From Granulicella sp. (GTDB lineage Bacteria > Acidobacteriota > Terriglobia > Terriglobales > Acidobacteriaceae), in assembly GCA_025408425.1 (NCBI GenBank), contig JANXYX010000006.1, forward strand, positions 43,887-107,886: 64,000 nt of DNA, written 5' to 3'. Below the pieces are notes generated by a model. That model did not search any database. It had not been told where the DNA came from and saw only the letters and a list, made by a program, of their open reading frames with translations. Made by a program: the position numbers and the translations under genes. This document shows, one piece after another, positions 26,391 to 37,569 of this stretch; the first letter of the stretch is position 1, and every line of letters begins with the position of its first letter.

Positions 26391-27650
26391 GTGCCAGACC
26401 AAGAAGGCCAGACCGCCACCCAATCGAGCGGAACCCAAAACGTCAATTCCAGTGCGCTTGAAAGCGACGTCACTGAGAAAGGCTCGAGCCGTAAGTTCAT
26501 CGTCGTTGCAGTCGTTATCTTGCTGGCTGTAGTTGCCGGCCTCTTCTACTGGAAGTCCACCTTCACGGAAGATACCGACGATGCCCAGGTGGATGGCAAT
26601 CTCTATCAGGTCAGCTCCCGCGTCGCCGGTCAGGTCATCAAGGTATACGTCGACGACAATCAACGCGTCGAAGCCGGTCAACTCCTCGCTGAGATCGATC
26701 CCAAGGACTACCAGGTAGCCCTGGAGCAGGCGGAGGCCACTCTCGCCCAGGCGCAGGCCGCCTATGTTCAGGCCACCGTCAACATCCCCATCACCAGCAT
26801 CAGCGCCAGTACCAGTGTCAGCACCTCAAACTCCGACGTTCAAGGCAGCTCCGCTGGTCTTGCCCAGGCCCAAAAACAGCTCCAGGTCGCTCAGGCTCGC
26901 GTCGATCAGGCCAAGGCCAACGCACTCAAAGCCCAGCTCGACGTGGACCGCTATACCCCTCTCGTCCAGAAAGACGTCATCTCGAAACAGCAATTTGACG
27001 GCGCCGTAGCTCAGGCCGCTGCCAGCAAAGCTGCCGTTCTGGAGGCCGAGGCCCAGGTCCTCTCCGAGCAGGAAAGCATCCGGCAGGCCCAGCAGAAGCT
27101 CTCCCAGTCTCACTTTCAGGCGATTGAGGCTTCTAAAAATGGCCCATCGCAGGTCAAGGCGCAGGAGGCCGCAGCCAACGCTGCGCTTGCCAACGTCAAG
27201 CAAGCTCAAGCCAAGGTTGATCAGGCCAGGCTCAACCTCATCTATACCAAAATCACCGCTCCAACCACCGGCGTCGTCAACAAAAAGAACGTTCAGGTCG
27301 GCGCCAACCTCGGCGTCGGGCAGGATCTCCTCACCATCGTTCCGCTGACCAATCTCTGGGTCACCGCTAACTTCAAAGAAACTCAGCTCGAGAGGATGAA
27401 GCCCGGCCAGGAGGTCACCCTCAAGGTCGATGCCCTCGGCGGTCGCAAGTTCCACGGCAAAGTCACCCAGATCGGCGGCGCCACCGGCTCCCGCTTGTCT
27501 CTCTTCCCGCCTGAGAACGCCACCGGAAACTACGTCAAGGTTGTCCAGCGCATCCCGGTTCGCATCGACTTCGCCAATTTCCAGCAGGAGGACGGCGACT
27601 ATGCCCTCCGTCCCGGCTTCTCCGTCACTCCGGAAGTCACCGTAAAATAA
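26391..27650 (+). CDS. HlyD/EmrA-family membrane-fusion protein
   Basis: 419 residues starting at a GTG after GGAGGAAAG. A cytoplasmic leader of about 35 residues precedes one membrane segment (FIVVAVVILLAVVAGLFYW). Then come a biotinyl-lipoyl-like half (DTDDAQVDGNLYQVSSRV), a long Ala/Gln coiled-coil hairpin (about 105-265), the second lipoyl half (YTKITAPTTGVVNKKNVQVG) and a beta-barrel domain. The DDAQVDG and TAPTTGVV motifs place it with EmrA/VceA adaptors that work with MFS pumps. No EmrB-type pump is present next to it; the following gene is a DedA protein. The adaptor probably pairs with TolC and a pump elsewhere. Confidence 0.9.
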   Translation: MPDQEGQTATQSSGTQNVNSSALESDVTEKGSSRKFIVVAVVILLAVVAGLFYWKSTFTEDTDDAQVDGNLYQVSSRVAGQVIKVYVDDNQRVEAGQLLAEIDPKDYQVALEQAEATLAQAQAAYVQATVNIPITSISASTSVSTSNSDVQGSSAGLAQAQKQLQVAQARVDQAKANALKAQLDVDRYTPLVQKDVISKQQFDGAVAQAAASKAAVLEAEAQVLSEQESIRQAQQKLSQSHFQAIEASKNGPSQVKAQEAAANAALANVKQAQAKVDQARLNLIYTKITAPTTGVVNKKNVQVGANLGVGQDLLTIVPLTNLWVTANFKETQLERMKPGQEVTLKVDALGGRKFHGKVTQIGGATGSRLSLFPPENATGNYVKVVQRIPVRIDFANFQQEDGDYALRPGFSVTPEVTVK

Positions 27651-27669
27651 GCGCTCCATCCCGCTCCCC

Positions 27670-27706
27670 AAAACCCGGCTTCAAGGCTCTTGATGCCGGG
27701 TTTACT
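27670..27706 (+). terminator. Hairpin terminator after the TolC-HlyD pair
   Basis: AAACCCGGC pairs with GCCGGGTTT around a 15-nt loop, followed by a T-rich stretch (TTTACTATTT). It lies 20 nt after the HlyD stop. Confidence 0.62.
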
Positions 27707-27778
27707 ATTTAGTTAGCCCGGTTCGCATCGAATGATCCTCCTCGCACATCTATCGAGATACCAATCGAGTTAATAGCC

Positions 27779-28801
27779 ATGCCAATCGCTCTCGTATTCT
27801 TCGTGCACTACGCCTATCTCATCCTCTTTCTCTGGGTGCTCATAGAGCAGCTTGGTATCCCCATACCCAGCATCCCCGTGCTGCTCACCGCCGGTACCCT
27901 CAGCGCAACCCATCGCGTCAGCGCCTTCTCCGCTCTTCTCGCAGTCCTCATCGCGTGCATCATCGCAGATAGCCTCTGGTATGCCCTGGGCCGAAGATAT
28001 GGGGGGAGCGTCCTGCGTCTCCTTTGCCGCCTCTCCCTTGAGGCATCCACCTGCGTCTCCAAGACCGAGGGCTACTTCAGCCGACGCGGCCCGGTAACCC
28101 TGCTCTTCGCCAAATTCGTCCCCGGCCTCAGCACCGTCGCCGCTCCCATCGCCGGCCAGACCGGCATGTCCTTCCCGCGCTTTCTTCTCTGGGATCTTGC
28201 TGGCTCCGTTATCTGGGCTGAAGCCTATCTGCTCGCTGGCCGATTCTTCGGTGACATCGCGCAGAAAAGCGCTCCCTTCTTCCACCTCCTCAGCAAGTTC
28301 GCCGGAGCTCTCTTCGTCCTCATGGTCCTTGGCTTCATCGCCCAGCGCATCTGGAAGCAGCGTAAATTCCTCATGAAGGTTCGCGAACTTCGCCTTGAGC
28401 CGGGCGAACTCAAGGCGATCATGGACAGCGCCGAAGAGAATGGAAACACCCCGCCATTCATCGTCGACCTCCGCCACCCACTCGACTACCTCCCAGATCC
28501 ACGTGTCATTCCCGGTGCCATTCGTATCGGCCCCCACGAGCTCACGCAACACCACGAGATCATCCCCCGCGACCGCGACGTCATTCTCTACTGCACCTGC
28601 CCCAGCGAGGAGACCAGCGCCAAAGTCTCCATGCAACTCCATAAGCTGGGCGTCTACCGCGTTCGTCCTCTCCGCGGGGGCTTCGACGGCTGGAAGCAAG
28701 CCGGTTACCCCTTGATCGACTATGTTCAGGACTTTCCCACCGCGCCCACCACACTCGAAAACATCGCCAAAGCCGGAACCCCAGTTCTCCCATTGTTGTA
28801 A
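27779..28801 (+). CDS. DedA-family membrane protein fused to a rhodanese domain
   Basis: 340 residues in two parts. Residues 1-200 are a DedA/SNARE-associated (VTT) membrane domain: QLGIPIPSIPVLLTAG is the entry motif, FSRRGPVTLLFAKFVPGLST carries the conserved F-x-R-x-x-P motif, and SVIWAEAYLLAGRFFG follows. Residues about 228-325 are a rhodanese domain with FIVDLRHPLDYLPDPRVIPG and the active-site Cys in LYCTCPSEETS. DedA proteins recycle undecaprenyl phosphate or move lipids; rhodaneses carry persulfide sulfur. The order fits a membrane-tethered cytoplasmic rhodanese, and the physiological link is unknown. The gene stands alone between two intergenic gaps. Confidence 0.88.
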   Translation: MPIALVFFVHYAYLILFLWVLIEQLGIPIPSIPVLLTAGTLSATHRVSAFSALLAVLIACIIADSLWYALGRRYGGSVLRLLCRLSLEASTCVSKTEGYFSRRGPVTLLFAKFVPGLSTVAAPIAGQTGMSFPRFLLWDLAGSVIWAEAYLLAGRFFGDIAQKSAPFFHLLSKFAGALFVLMVLGFIAQRIWKQRKFLMKVRELRLEPGELKAIMDSAEENGNTPPFIVDLRHPLDYLPDPRVIPGAIRIGPHELTQHHEIIPRDRDVILYCTCPSEETSAKVSMQLHKLGVYRVRPLRGGFDGWKQAGYPLIDYVQDFPTAPTTLENIAKAGTPVLPLL

Positions 28802-28808
28802 TCGGCGG

Positions 28809-28942
28809 TCACTGTCCTGGCTGGAAGTTCACCATAATCGTCGTCTGCACCTCGGTGGTCTCCCCAGTCAGAAAAACGGCTGATACCGCGCCATCTGAAT
28901 TGCCTCCATCACTGCCCGCCGTGCGTCGACTCTCAAGTCCGC
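28809..28942 (-). pseudogene. TonB C-terminal domain remnant, frameshifted
   Basis: On the minus strand, 24 open codons end in ARRAVMEAIQMARYQPFF. In the next frame the reading goes on as LTGETTEVQTTIMVNFQPGQ and a stop. Joined, they match the end of a TonB-type energy-transducer domain (R/W-x-Y-x-P...G...E-V-x-T-x-I-x-V-x-F). The two parts are in different frames at a run of five T (28872-28876 as A on the + strand); a sixth T would join them. Upstream the frame is closed by stops and no start is present. I read it as the decayed 3' end of a gene. It could instead be chance similarity, as it covers only about 45 residues. Confidence 0.5.
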
Positions 28943-29041
28943 TCATCAAGAAATTGCTACGTGCAACAAACCATCTTTGCCACAACAACCACCATCTCTT
29001 GTCCAGCCGTTACCATAGACATGCACCATCAGGAGAGGGAA

Positions 29042-30631
29042 TTGGCCTACACCGACCTACGCGACTGGATCAAGCAACTCGACAAAGCAGGAGAGCTTAA
29101 GCGCATCACTCAGGAGGTAGATCCCATCCTCGAAATGGCTGAGATCGCCGATCGAGCCGCCAAACTAGGTCGCGGCACTTCCAAAGCAGGTGGCCCCGCC
29201 CTCCTCTTCGAAAACGTCAAAGGCCACCCCGGCGCCCGCGTCCTCATGAACCAGTTCGGCTCCGAACGCCGCATGAAGCTCGCCCTCGAAACCGACTCGC
29301 TCGACTCCATCGCCGACCGCATCCGCACCCTCCTCCACCCCCAGACCCCCACCAGCATCATGGATAAACTCAAGCTCCTCCCCATGCTCGCTGAAGTGGG
29401 CAGCTTCTTCCCCAAAGTCATCGCGGCCAAAGACGCAGCCTGCAAGCAGGTCATCCATCGCGGCGAAAAAGTAAACCTCCTCGACCTCCCCATCCTCAAG
29501 ACCTGGCCCCAGGACGGAGGCCGCTTCATCACTCTCCCCTGCGTCATCACCCGCGACCCCAAATCAAGTAAGCGCAACGTCGGCATGTACCGCATGCAGG
29601 TCTACGACGGCCAGACCACCGGCATGCACTGGCAGCGCCAGAAGGTCGCCGCCGAACACATGCGCGACCGACTCCGCGCCGCCTCTACAGACACTGCCGC
29701 CGCTGTAGACCTCATGGCCCTCACCGCCGGAGGCACCACCGCCGCGGCTTCCCTCAGCACCATCAATGCCACTACCCTCACCAAAATCCGTGGCGACCGT
29801 ATGGAGGTAGCCGTAGCCATCGGCACCGACCCAGCAACCACCTTCAGCGCCATAGTCCCCGCCCCCCCCGAAGTCGAGGAGTACCTCATCTCCGGCTTCC
29901 TCCGCCAGAAACCCCTCGAACTCGTGAAGGCTGAAACGGTCGATCTCGAAGTCCCCGCCCACGCCGAGTACATCCTCGAAGGCTACGTCCAGCTAGGTGA
30001 ACTCCGCACTGAAGGCCCCTTCGGCGACCACACCGGCTTCTACACCATGCAGGACGACTACCCAGTCTTCCACCTCACCTGTATCACCCACCGCAAAGAC
30101 CCCATCTATGCCGCCACCGTAGTCGGCAAGCCCCCCATGGAAGACGCGTGGATGGGCAAGGCCGTCGAGCGCATCTTCCTCCCCCTCATGCAACTCACCA
30201 TGCCCGAGATCGTCGACGTCAACCTCCCCCCCGAGGGCGTCTTCCACAATCTCATGATCGTCAGCATCCGCAAGTCCTACGCCGGCCACGCCCGCAAGAT
30301 CATGAACGGCATCTGGGCCATGGGCCAGGCCATGTTCACCAAATGCATCATCGTCGTCGACGAGGACTGCGACGTCCAGGACGTAGCCGAAGTCACCCTC
30401 CGCACCGCCAACAACATCGACCCCGAGCGCGACATCCAATTCACCCTCGGCCCCGTCGACTCCCTGGACCACGCCTCCCGTCTGCCCAACTTCGGCAGCA
30501 AGATGGGCATCGACGCCACCCGCAAATGGCCCGCCGAAGGCTTCACCCGCCCCTGGCCCCCCATGCTCACCATGGATGCCGCAGTCAAAACCAAGGTCGA
30601 CGCCCTCTGGAAAAAACTCGGCATCGATTAA
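29042..30631 (+). CDS. UbiD-family decarboxylase
   Basis: 529 residues counted from a TTG. The UbiD fold is clear: AYTDLRDWIKQLDKAGELKR at the N-terminus, LPILKTWPQDGGRFITLPCV, GMYRMQVYDGQTTGMHWQ (prFMN and metal region), the catalytic segment LRTEGPFGDHTGFYT, and KSYAGHARKIMNGIWAMGQ. It should decarboxylate an aromatic or unsaturated acid with prenylated FMN, as in quinone synthesis; UbiX is not in the window. The start is a choice: TTG 29042 has AGGAGAGGG 3 nt upstream and gives the usual family N-terminus, while ATG 29021 (in frame) would add seven residues. Codons are strongly C-ending. Confidence 0.9.
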   Translation: MAYTDLRDWIKQLDKAGELKRITQEVDPILEMAEIADRAAKLGRGTSKAGGPALLFENVKGHPGARVLMNQFGSERRMKLALETDSLDSIADRIRTLLHPQTPTSIMDKLKLLPMLAEVGSFFPKVIAAKDAACKQVIHRGEKVNLLDLPILKTWPQDGGRFITLPCVITRDPKSSKRNVGMYRMQVYDGQTTGMHWQRQKVAAEHMRDRLRAASTDTAAAVDLMALTAGGTTAAASLSTINATTLTKIRGDRMEVAVAIGTDPATTFSAIVPAPPEVEEYLISGFLRQKPLELVKAETVDLEVPAHAEYILEGYVQLGELRTEGPFGDHTGFYTMQDDYPVFHLTCITHRKDPIYAATVVGKPPMEDAWMGKAVERIFLPLMQLTMPEIVDVNLPPEGVFHNLMIVSIRKSYAGHARKIMNGIWAMGQAMFTKCIIVVDEDCDVQDVAEVTLRTANNIDPERDIQFTLGPVDSLDHASRLPNFGSKMGIDATRKWPAEGFTRPWPPMLTMDAAVKTKVDALWKKLGID

Positions 30632-30635
30632 ACAC

Positions 30636-30668
30636 AACACCCTCCCGGCGCTAAGCCGGGAGGGTGTT
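30636..30668. terminator. Bidirectional hairpin terminator between ubiD-like and cupin genes
   Basis: A perfect 14-bp stem (AACACCCTCCCGGC and its complement) with a 5-nt loop sits 5 nt after the UbiD stop and 16 nt before the cupin stop. T-runs are short on both sides. Confidence 0.65.
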
Positions 30669-30683
30669 CGAAAATCTTGTTGC

Positions 30684-31223
30684 CTACGCCTTCACCGAAC
30701 CCGTAGGCGAGATCAGCGTAAACGTCACACTCCCCGCAGTGCTTCGCTTGTGCGGAGTATTCCGCGGAATCACTAGCGTATCGCCCTTCTTGAGCGTGAC
30801 CTTGCTGCACCCTTCGGACACCGGCGCAAGCCACTCGCCCGGCTTCACGTTGCGTCCGTTCTTAGGCGTACCGCCGATCTCGTATAGCGTAGTGCCCTCC
30901 AGCACCTGCAGGATGTGATCCCGCCCTTCATGCCACTCGAACTCGCTGGCGCTGTGAGCCGTCTCGGTCGTTATCACGAACAGGAAGGCCAACTCCTTCG
31001 ACGTCACCAGATCCTTGTTCCCCGGCTTCGCCTTCAGCGCCTCGGCATCCGCCTGAATCGCCTCGGCGGTAATGACCGAGAACGGCACCGGCGCAGCAGC
31101 GCCCTGTCCTTCGCCAGCAGTCAGAGTCGAAGCATGCAGGAGTTCGTCAGTAAGAGAGAGGCTGACCGCGGCGGCAAGTGGAGCCGTGCGGAGGAAGTTG
31201 CGGCGTGATTGATCTTTGGCCAT
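30684..31223 (-). CDS. Cupin-domain protein with twin-arginine signal
   Basis: About 179 residues. The N-terminus MAKDQSRRNFLRTAPLAAAV is a Tat signal (S-R-R-N-F-L), so the protein is exported folded, perhaps with a bound metal. The rest is a single cupin barrel: the first motif is around EWHEGRDHILQVLEGTTLYE and the second around KGDTLVIPRNTPHKRS, each with His candidates for metal binding. No enzyme class can be named. ATG 31238 five codons upstream is another possible start; the one used puts the Tat motif near the N-terminus. The gene is divergent from a secreted protein and convergent with the ubiD-like gene. Confidence 0.82.
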   Translation of the reverse strand: MAKDQSRRNFLRTAPLAAAVSLSLTDELLHASTLTAGEGQGAAAPVPFSVITAEAIQADAEALKAKPGNKDLVTSKELAFLFVITTETAHSASEFEWHEGRDHILQVLEGTTLYEIGGTPKNGRNVKPGEWLAPVSEGCSKVTLKKGDTLVIPRNTPHKRSTAGSVTFTLISPTGSVKA

Positions 31224-31408
31224 GTGGAAGTGAACCATATTGGCCCAGCCTCTGCCAACAGCTCTTCCATCCAATCGTCACTGAGCCCATCGCAAGCAAA
31301 CTCAGCGCCTTCCCTTATCGCTTGGCCTTGCCCTTCAACCCCCTCCGGTTCATACTCAAAACGACATATCGGGCTGCGTTTTCACGTCAAGCGAAAAGAG
31401 AATCCATA

Positions 31409-32452
31409 ATGGTCCTTCGCCTCATCTCACCATCGAGAACGCTAACCCAGTGCAACGCGACACTTATCCCAAAGATCATCTGCGCAGTTCTCAGCCTTTG
31501 CTTCACTTCAAGCCATATCTCGATCGCAGCTGCTCAACAACCCGCGCCAACCTCCAGGCCCGGACCGCAGATCGCCGGCTGCCCTGTCTTCCCCGCGGAC
31601 AATGTCTGGAACGTCCCCATCGACAAGCTCCCGCTTGACCATCGTTCACAGGTCTACGTCAACACCATCGGCCCAGAGCTACACCTGCATCCCAACTTTG
31701 GCTCCGATCCCAACAATGGAATCCCGATCACCATCATCGATCACACCGTAAAGCACGTTCGCGTCACCTTCGAATACCGTGACGACAGTGACCTTGGCAA
31801 CTATCCCATCCCGCCCGATGCCCTCATAGAGGGAGGTCCAGCAGCGAAAGCCGACGACGATCGCCACGTCATCGTCATCGATAAAGACCGCTGTATGCTC
31901 ATGGAACTCTATGCCGCACAGCTTCAGTCCGATAACTCCTGGAAGGCTGGCTCAGGCATCAAGATGGATCTCACTGGCAACGCTCTCCGTGAAGCAGATA
32001 AGACGTCAGCCGACGCAGCCGGCCTGCCCATCCTTCCCGGTCTCATCCGCTACGACGAAGTTGCCGCGGGCGAAATCCGGCACGCTCTTCGCTTCACTAT
32101 TCCCAAGAGCCAGCGCGCCTACGTCTGGCCCGCCCGTCACTTTGCCTCCCACATCACAGACACCAAATACCCACCCCTTGGAGTCCGGTTCCGCCTCCGC
32201 GCCGACTTCGACATCTCCCCCTACTCCAAGACAAATCAAATCATCCTCACTGCCCTCAAGCGCTACGGCATGATCCTCGCCGACAACGGCAGCCCATGGT
32301 TCGTCATCGGCACCCCAGATCCTCGCTGGAGTGATATGGATCTCCACGAGCTTCACAACGTCAAGGGCAAGGACTTTGAAGCTGTCGACGAATCTGACTG
32401 GCAATACCTCGCCAACTCAGGCCGTGTTGACCCTGTCTCGCTGAAGCAATAG
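31409..32452 (+). CDS. Conserved secreted protein of unknown function (GCPVFPADNVWN family)
   Basis: 347 residues with a signal peptide (IICAVLSLCFTSSHISIAAA). The mature part begins AGCPVFPADNVWNVPIDKLP and contains LHPNFGSDPNNGIPITIID, NYPIPPDALIEGG, DDRHVIVIDKDRCMLMELYA, SADAAGLPILPGLIRYDEV, YVWPARHFAS and GMILADNGSPWFVIG. I recognise this as a widespread family of extracytoplasmic proteins in acidobacteria, actinobacteria and others with no assigned role. The dense conserved Asp, His, Trp and Gly residues suggest an enzyme or glycan-binding protein. It is transcribed away from the cupin gene. The nearest Met fitting a signal peptide was chosen. Confidence 0.8.
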   Translation: MVLRLISPSRTLTQCNATLIPKIICAVLSLCFTSSHISIAAAQQPAPTSRPGPQIAGCPVFPADNVWNVPIDKLPLDHRSQVYVNTIGPELHLHPNFGSDPNNGIPITIIDHTVKHVRVTFEYRDDSDLGNYPIPPDALIEGGPAAKADDDRHVIVIDKDRCMLMELYAAQLQSDNSWKAGSGIKMDLTGNALREADKTSADAAGLPILPGLIRYDEVAAGEIRHALRFTIPKSQRAYVWPARHFASHITDTKYPPLGVRFRLRADFDISPYSKTNQIILTALKRYGMILADNGSPWFVIGTPDPRWSDMDLHELHNVKGKDFEAVDESDWQYLANSGRVDPVSLKQ

Positions 32453-32510
32453 AAGATCCAATAACTTCGGAGAACCGGTCCATCTGTGACGCGGCGGTTC
32501 CTCGCTGACA

Positions 32511-33068
32511 CTACTCCAGGCTCTTCACCGTAATCGACATCAAATTTCTCACCCATCGCTCCGGTTTCTTGTCCCCGCTGATGATTAGCTTCAACTCGCC
32601 GTCATCCCCCAGAGGTTTCCCGCCCACCATCGTCGCGACAATCACATCACCGTTATGCTCAGTCCCCTCAACCTCGGTAACCGACATCACCACCCGATAT
32701 TGATCCATCCCCTCGGCAACCAGATAACTCCGCAGCATCTTCCGGTGCGTACTCTTGTCCACCGGAAGGCCGTACTTGGCAAGCAGGTCGCCCAGCAACA
32801 CGCCGGAGTAGGTCTCATCCATCTTCATATGCTCGTTGTGCACCGTCACACTCTTCTGAGGAAATGACTGCAACTCGGCCACCGATAACGTAGTCACCCG
32901 GCCGTCAATTACCAGGCTCAAACTCGTCGAGGCAGGAGTCGCGGCATGGGAGTGTTCCGCCATCGCACCCATCGTCGTCTCCGCTGTCTGGCAAAGCGCC
33001 GTCACAGCACCCATCATCATAAAACAGGCCGTAAAGATGCACTTGGTAAACAGATTAGGTCGGCTCAT
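32511..33068 (-). CDS. Secreted protein of the oxidoreductase molybdopterin-binding fold
   Basis: 185 residues. A signal peptide (FTKCIFTACFMMMGAVTALC) is followed by a His-containing linker. A small domain follows with LVIDGRVTTLSVAELQSFPQ, TYSGVLLGDLLAKYGLP and LKLIISGDKKPERWVRNLMS. This layout matches the sulfite-oxidase-type molybdopterin-binding domain in a short form (about 140 residues) often found without an associated catalytic Cys; no Cys is present after the signal peptide, so a Mo-cofactor enzyme is unlikely. A binding role is possible. The gene is divergent from nuoI with only 39 nt between the starts. A longer in-frame reading to 33626 exists but overlaps nuoI and has no signal peptide at its start. 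Confidence 0.75.
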   Translation of the reverse strand: MSRPNLFTKCIFTACFMMMGAVTALCQTAETTMGAMAEHSHAATPASTSLSLVIDGRVTTLSVAELQSFPQKSVTVHNEHMKMDETYSGVLLGDLLAKYGLPVDKSTHRKMLRSYLVAEGMDQYRVVMSVTEVEGTEHNGDVIVATMVGGKPLGDDGELKLIISGDKKPERWVRNLMSITVKSLE

Positions 33069-33107
33069 GACTTCCAGCCTATCGCCACCCCGTCGTATAC
33101 TCAAGCT

Positions 33108-33611
33108 ATGTCTATCGTTCGCGACGCCGCTGCCATTGCCAAGGGAATGAGCATCACCTTTAAGGAGATGTTCCAGCCAACCGAAGTCGAAAACTACCCC
33201 GACGGCAAAGGACCCATGCGTGGCGCCAAGTTTCAAGAGCGCTTCCGCGGCAAGCACCAGTTGCAGCGTGATGAGAACGGCCTCGAAAAGTGCGTCGCCT
33301 GTTTCCTCTGCGCCGCTGCCTGCCCCTCGAACTGCATCTACATTGAGGCCGCGGAAAACACGGAAGAGACACGCATCTCCTCCGCAGAGCGCTACGCCAA
33401 GGTCTACAACATCGACTACAACCGCTGCATCTTCTGCGGCTACTGTGTCGAGGCCTGCCCAACTGACGCCATCACCCACGGTCACGGATTCGAACTCGCC
33501 ACCCTCAACGCGACCAACCTCGTCATGCGTAAGGAAGACCTCCTCGTCTCCATCAAACTGATGCCGGACGCGGTCCAATCTAACCAGGATGTAGCCGAGT
33601 CGCTCGCCTAA
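33108..33611 (+). CDS. nuoI: NADH-quinone oxidoreductase subunit I (lone NuoI)
   Basis: 167 residues. Two 4Fe-4S motifs are intact: CVACFLCAAACPSNC and CIFCGYCVEACPTD. The N-terminal GMSITFKEMFQPTEVENYPD is the NuoI signature that anchors the subunit beside the membrane arm. It carries electrons from the peripheral arm towards quinone in complex I. No other nuo gene is adjacent; the neighbours are a divergent molybdopterin-fold protein and metH. So it is a separated subunit gene or an extra copy. The ATG chosen gives the usual N-terminus; in-frame codons upstream run into the divergent gene. Confidence 0.9.
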   Translation: MSIVRDAAAIAKGMSITFKEMFQPTEVENYPDGKGPMRGAKFQERFRGKHQLQRDENGLEKCVACFLCAAACPSNCIYIEAAENTEETRISSAERYAKVYNIDYNRCIFCGYCVEACPTDAITHGHGFELATLNATNLVMRKEDLLVSIKLMPDAVQSNQDVAESLA

Positions 33612-33639
33612 AAGCTTCAGGTTCAAGCGGGGAAACTAA

Positions 33640-33662
33640 CGGCGAGCCTTAGTGGCTCGCCG
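33640..33662. other. Hairpin in the nuoI-metH gap
   Basis: A 9-bp perfect stem (CGGCGAGCC and its complement) with a 5-nt loop. No T-run follows on either strand. It could be a weak terminator for nuoI or a leader structure of metH. I could not match it to a SAM, SAH or cobalamin riboswitch. Confidence 0.35.
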
Positions 33663-33717
33663 TACTACGATGGGCGCGGGAGTGCACCGTGCAACCGATG
33701 AAGGACATCAGATAGAA

Positions 33718-34805
33718 ATGACTACAGCCCAACAACATCCCCTTGAAAAAATCATGGATAGTCGGATCGCCATCATCGATGGAGCGATGGGCACCACCAT
33801 TCGTACCTACGGCATGACAGAATCGGACATTCGTGGGGAGCGCTTCAAGGACTCGAAGAAGGACCTCCTGAATAACGGTGACATCTTCTCCCTGACTCAG
33901 CCAAAGATGATCTGTGATATCCATCACCGGTTTCTGGAAGCCGGGGCGGACATCATCGAGACGAACACCTTCGGCGCGACCAGCATCACCCAGAGTGAAT
34001 TCTTCATCGACGATCCGCGGGAGCACGGCGGCCGGAAAGACCCCGCTTTCTACCAAAAGATCATTGAAGATCCGTTCCTAAGCAACCTGGCCTGGGAGAT
34101 CAATGAACAATCGGCGCGGCAGTGCCGTGAGTGGGCCGATCGAGTCGGGACTGCAACCGGCCGTCAACGCTTCGTGGCGGGGGCGATCGGGCCGCTGACC
34201 GTTTCTCTCTCGAACTCGCCCGATGCGGATGATGCAGGCTTCCGGGTGGTCACGTTCGATCAGGTTAAGACTGCTTACGCCCAGCAAGTGCGTGCCCTCA
34301 TCGCCGGCGGATCAGACCTGCTTCTGGTCGAGACCATCTTTGATTCGCTGAACGCCAAGGCTGCGCTCGTCGCCATCCGCGAGGTGTTCGATGAAGACGG
34401 CAAGGAACTGCCAGTGATGATATCGGCAGCGGTGGGGCGTGGAGGCGAGACGCTCATCTCCGCTCAGACCACGGAGGCCTTCTGGATTGCAGTCCAGCAC
34501 GTGAAACCGCTGTCAGTGGGGCTCAACTGCTCACTCGGTCCCGATCTGATGTATCCGTTTCTTGAGGAACTCTCGGAGAAGGCCGACGTAGCGGTCTCGT
34601 GCTACCCGAATGCCGGTTTGCCGAATCCGCTCTCGGAAACTGGATTCGATTTAGGACCGCAGGACATGGCCCGTTATCTGAGCGACTTTGCACGAGGAGG
34701 GCTGATCAATATTGCTGGCGGTTGCTGTGGCAATACCCCGGAGCACATCACGGCTATCGCCAAGGCGCTCGAAGGCATGCCTCCGCGGCAGATTGTGAGC
34801 AGAGT

Positions 34806-34809
<4 letters not shown>
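33718..34809 (+). CDS. metH: Methionine synthase, homocysteine-binding module (split MetH, part 1)
   Basis: 363 residues equal to the first domain of cobalamin-dependent methionine synthase. It begins [20 protein letters not shown]; the zinc-binding cysteines are in [10 protein letters not shown] and the pair in [11 protein letters not shown]. This domain activates homocysteine through Zn-thiolate. It ends where the pterin domain of full-length MetH would start, and its TGA overlaps the ATG of the second part (ATGA), so the halves are made together. Val and Leu codons are richer in GTG and CTG than in flanking genes, which prefer GTC and CTC. I chose the ATG 22 codons into the longest frame, as residues before it are unlike MetH. 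Confidence 0.9.
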
Positions 34810-37511
<2,702 letters not shown>

Positions 37512-37569
37512 TAAGATCCCAGTAAATGTGTGTCGTGTGTCACCCGTCATCGTTGATAATCAAAGAGCA

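Noticed and set aside
33069..33626. Long N-terminal part of the molybdopterin-fold protein
   Set aside because: It overlaps nuoI on the other strand and the signal peptide only makes sense if translation starts at 33068.
33612..33717. Possible SAH, SAM or cobalamin riboswitch before metH
   Set aside because: Only a simple 9-bp hairpin is present; none of the conserved aptamer cores can be found in this 106-nt gap.
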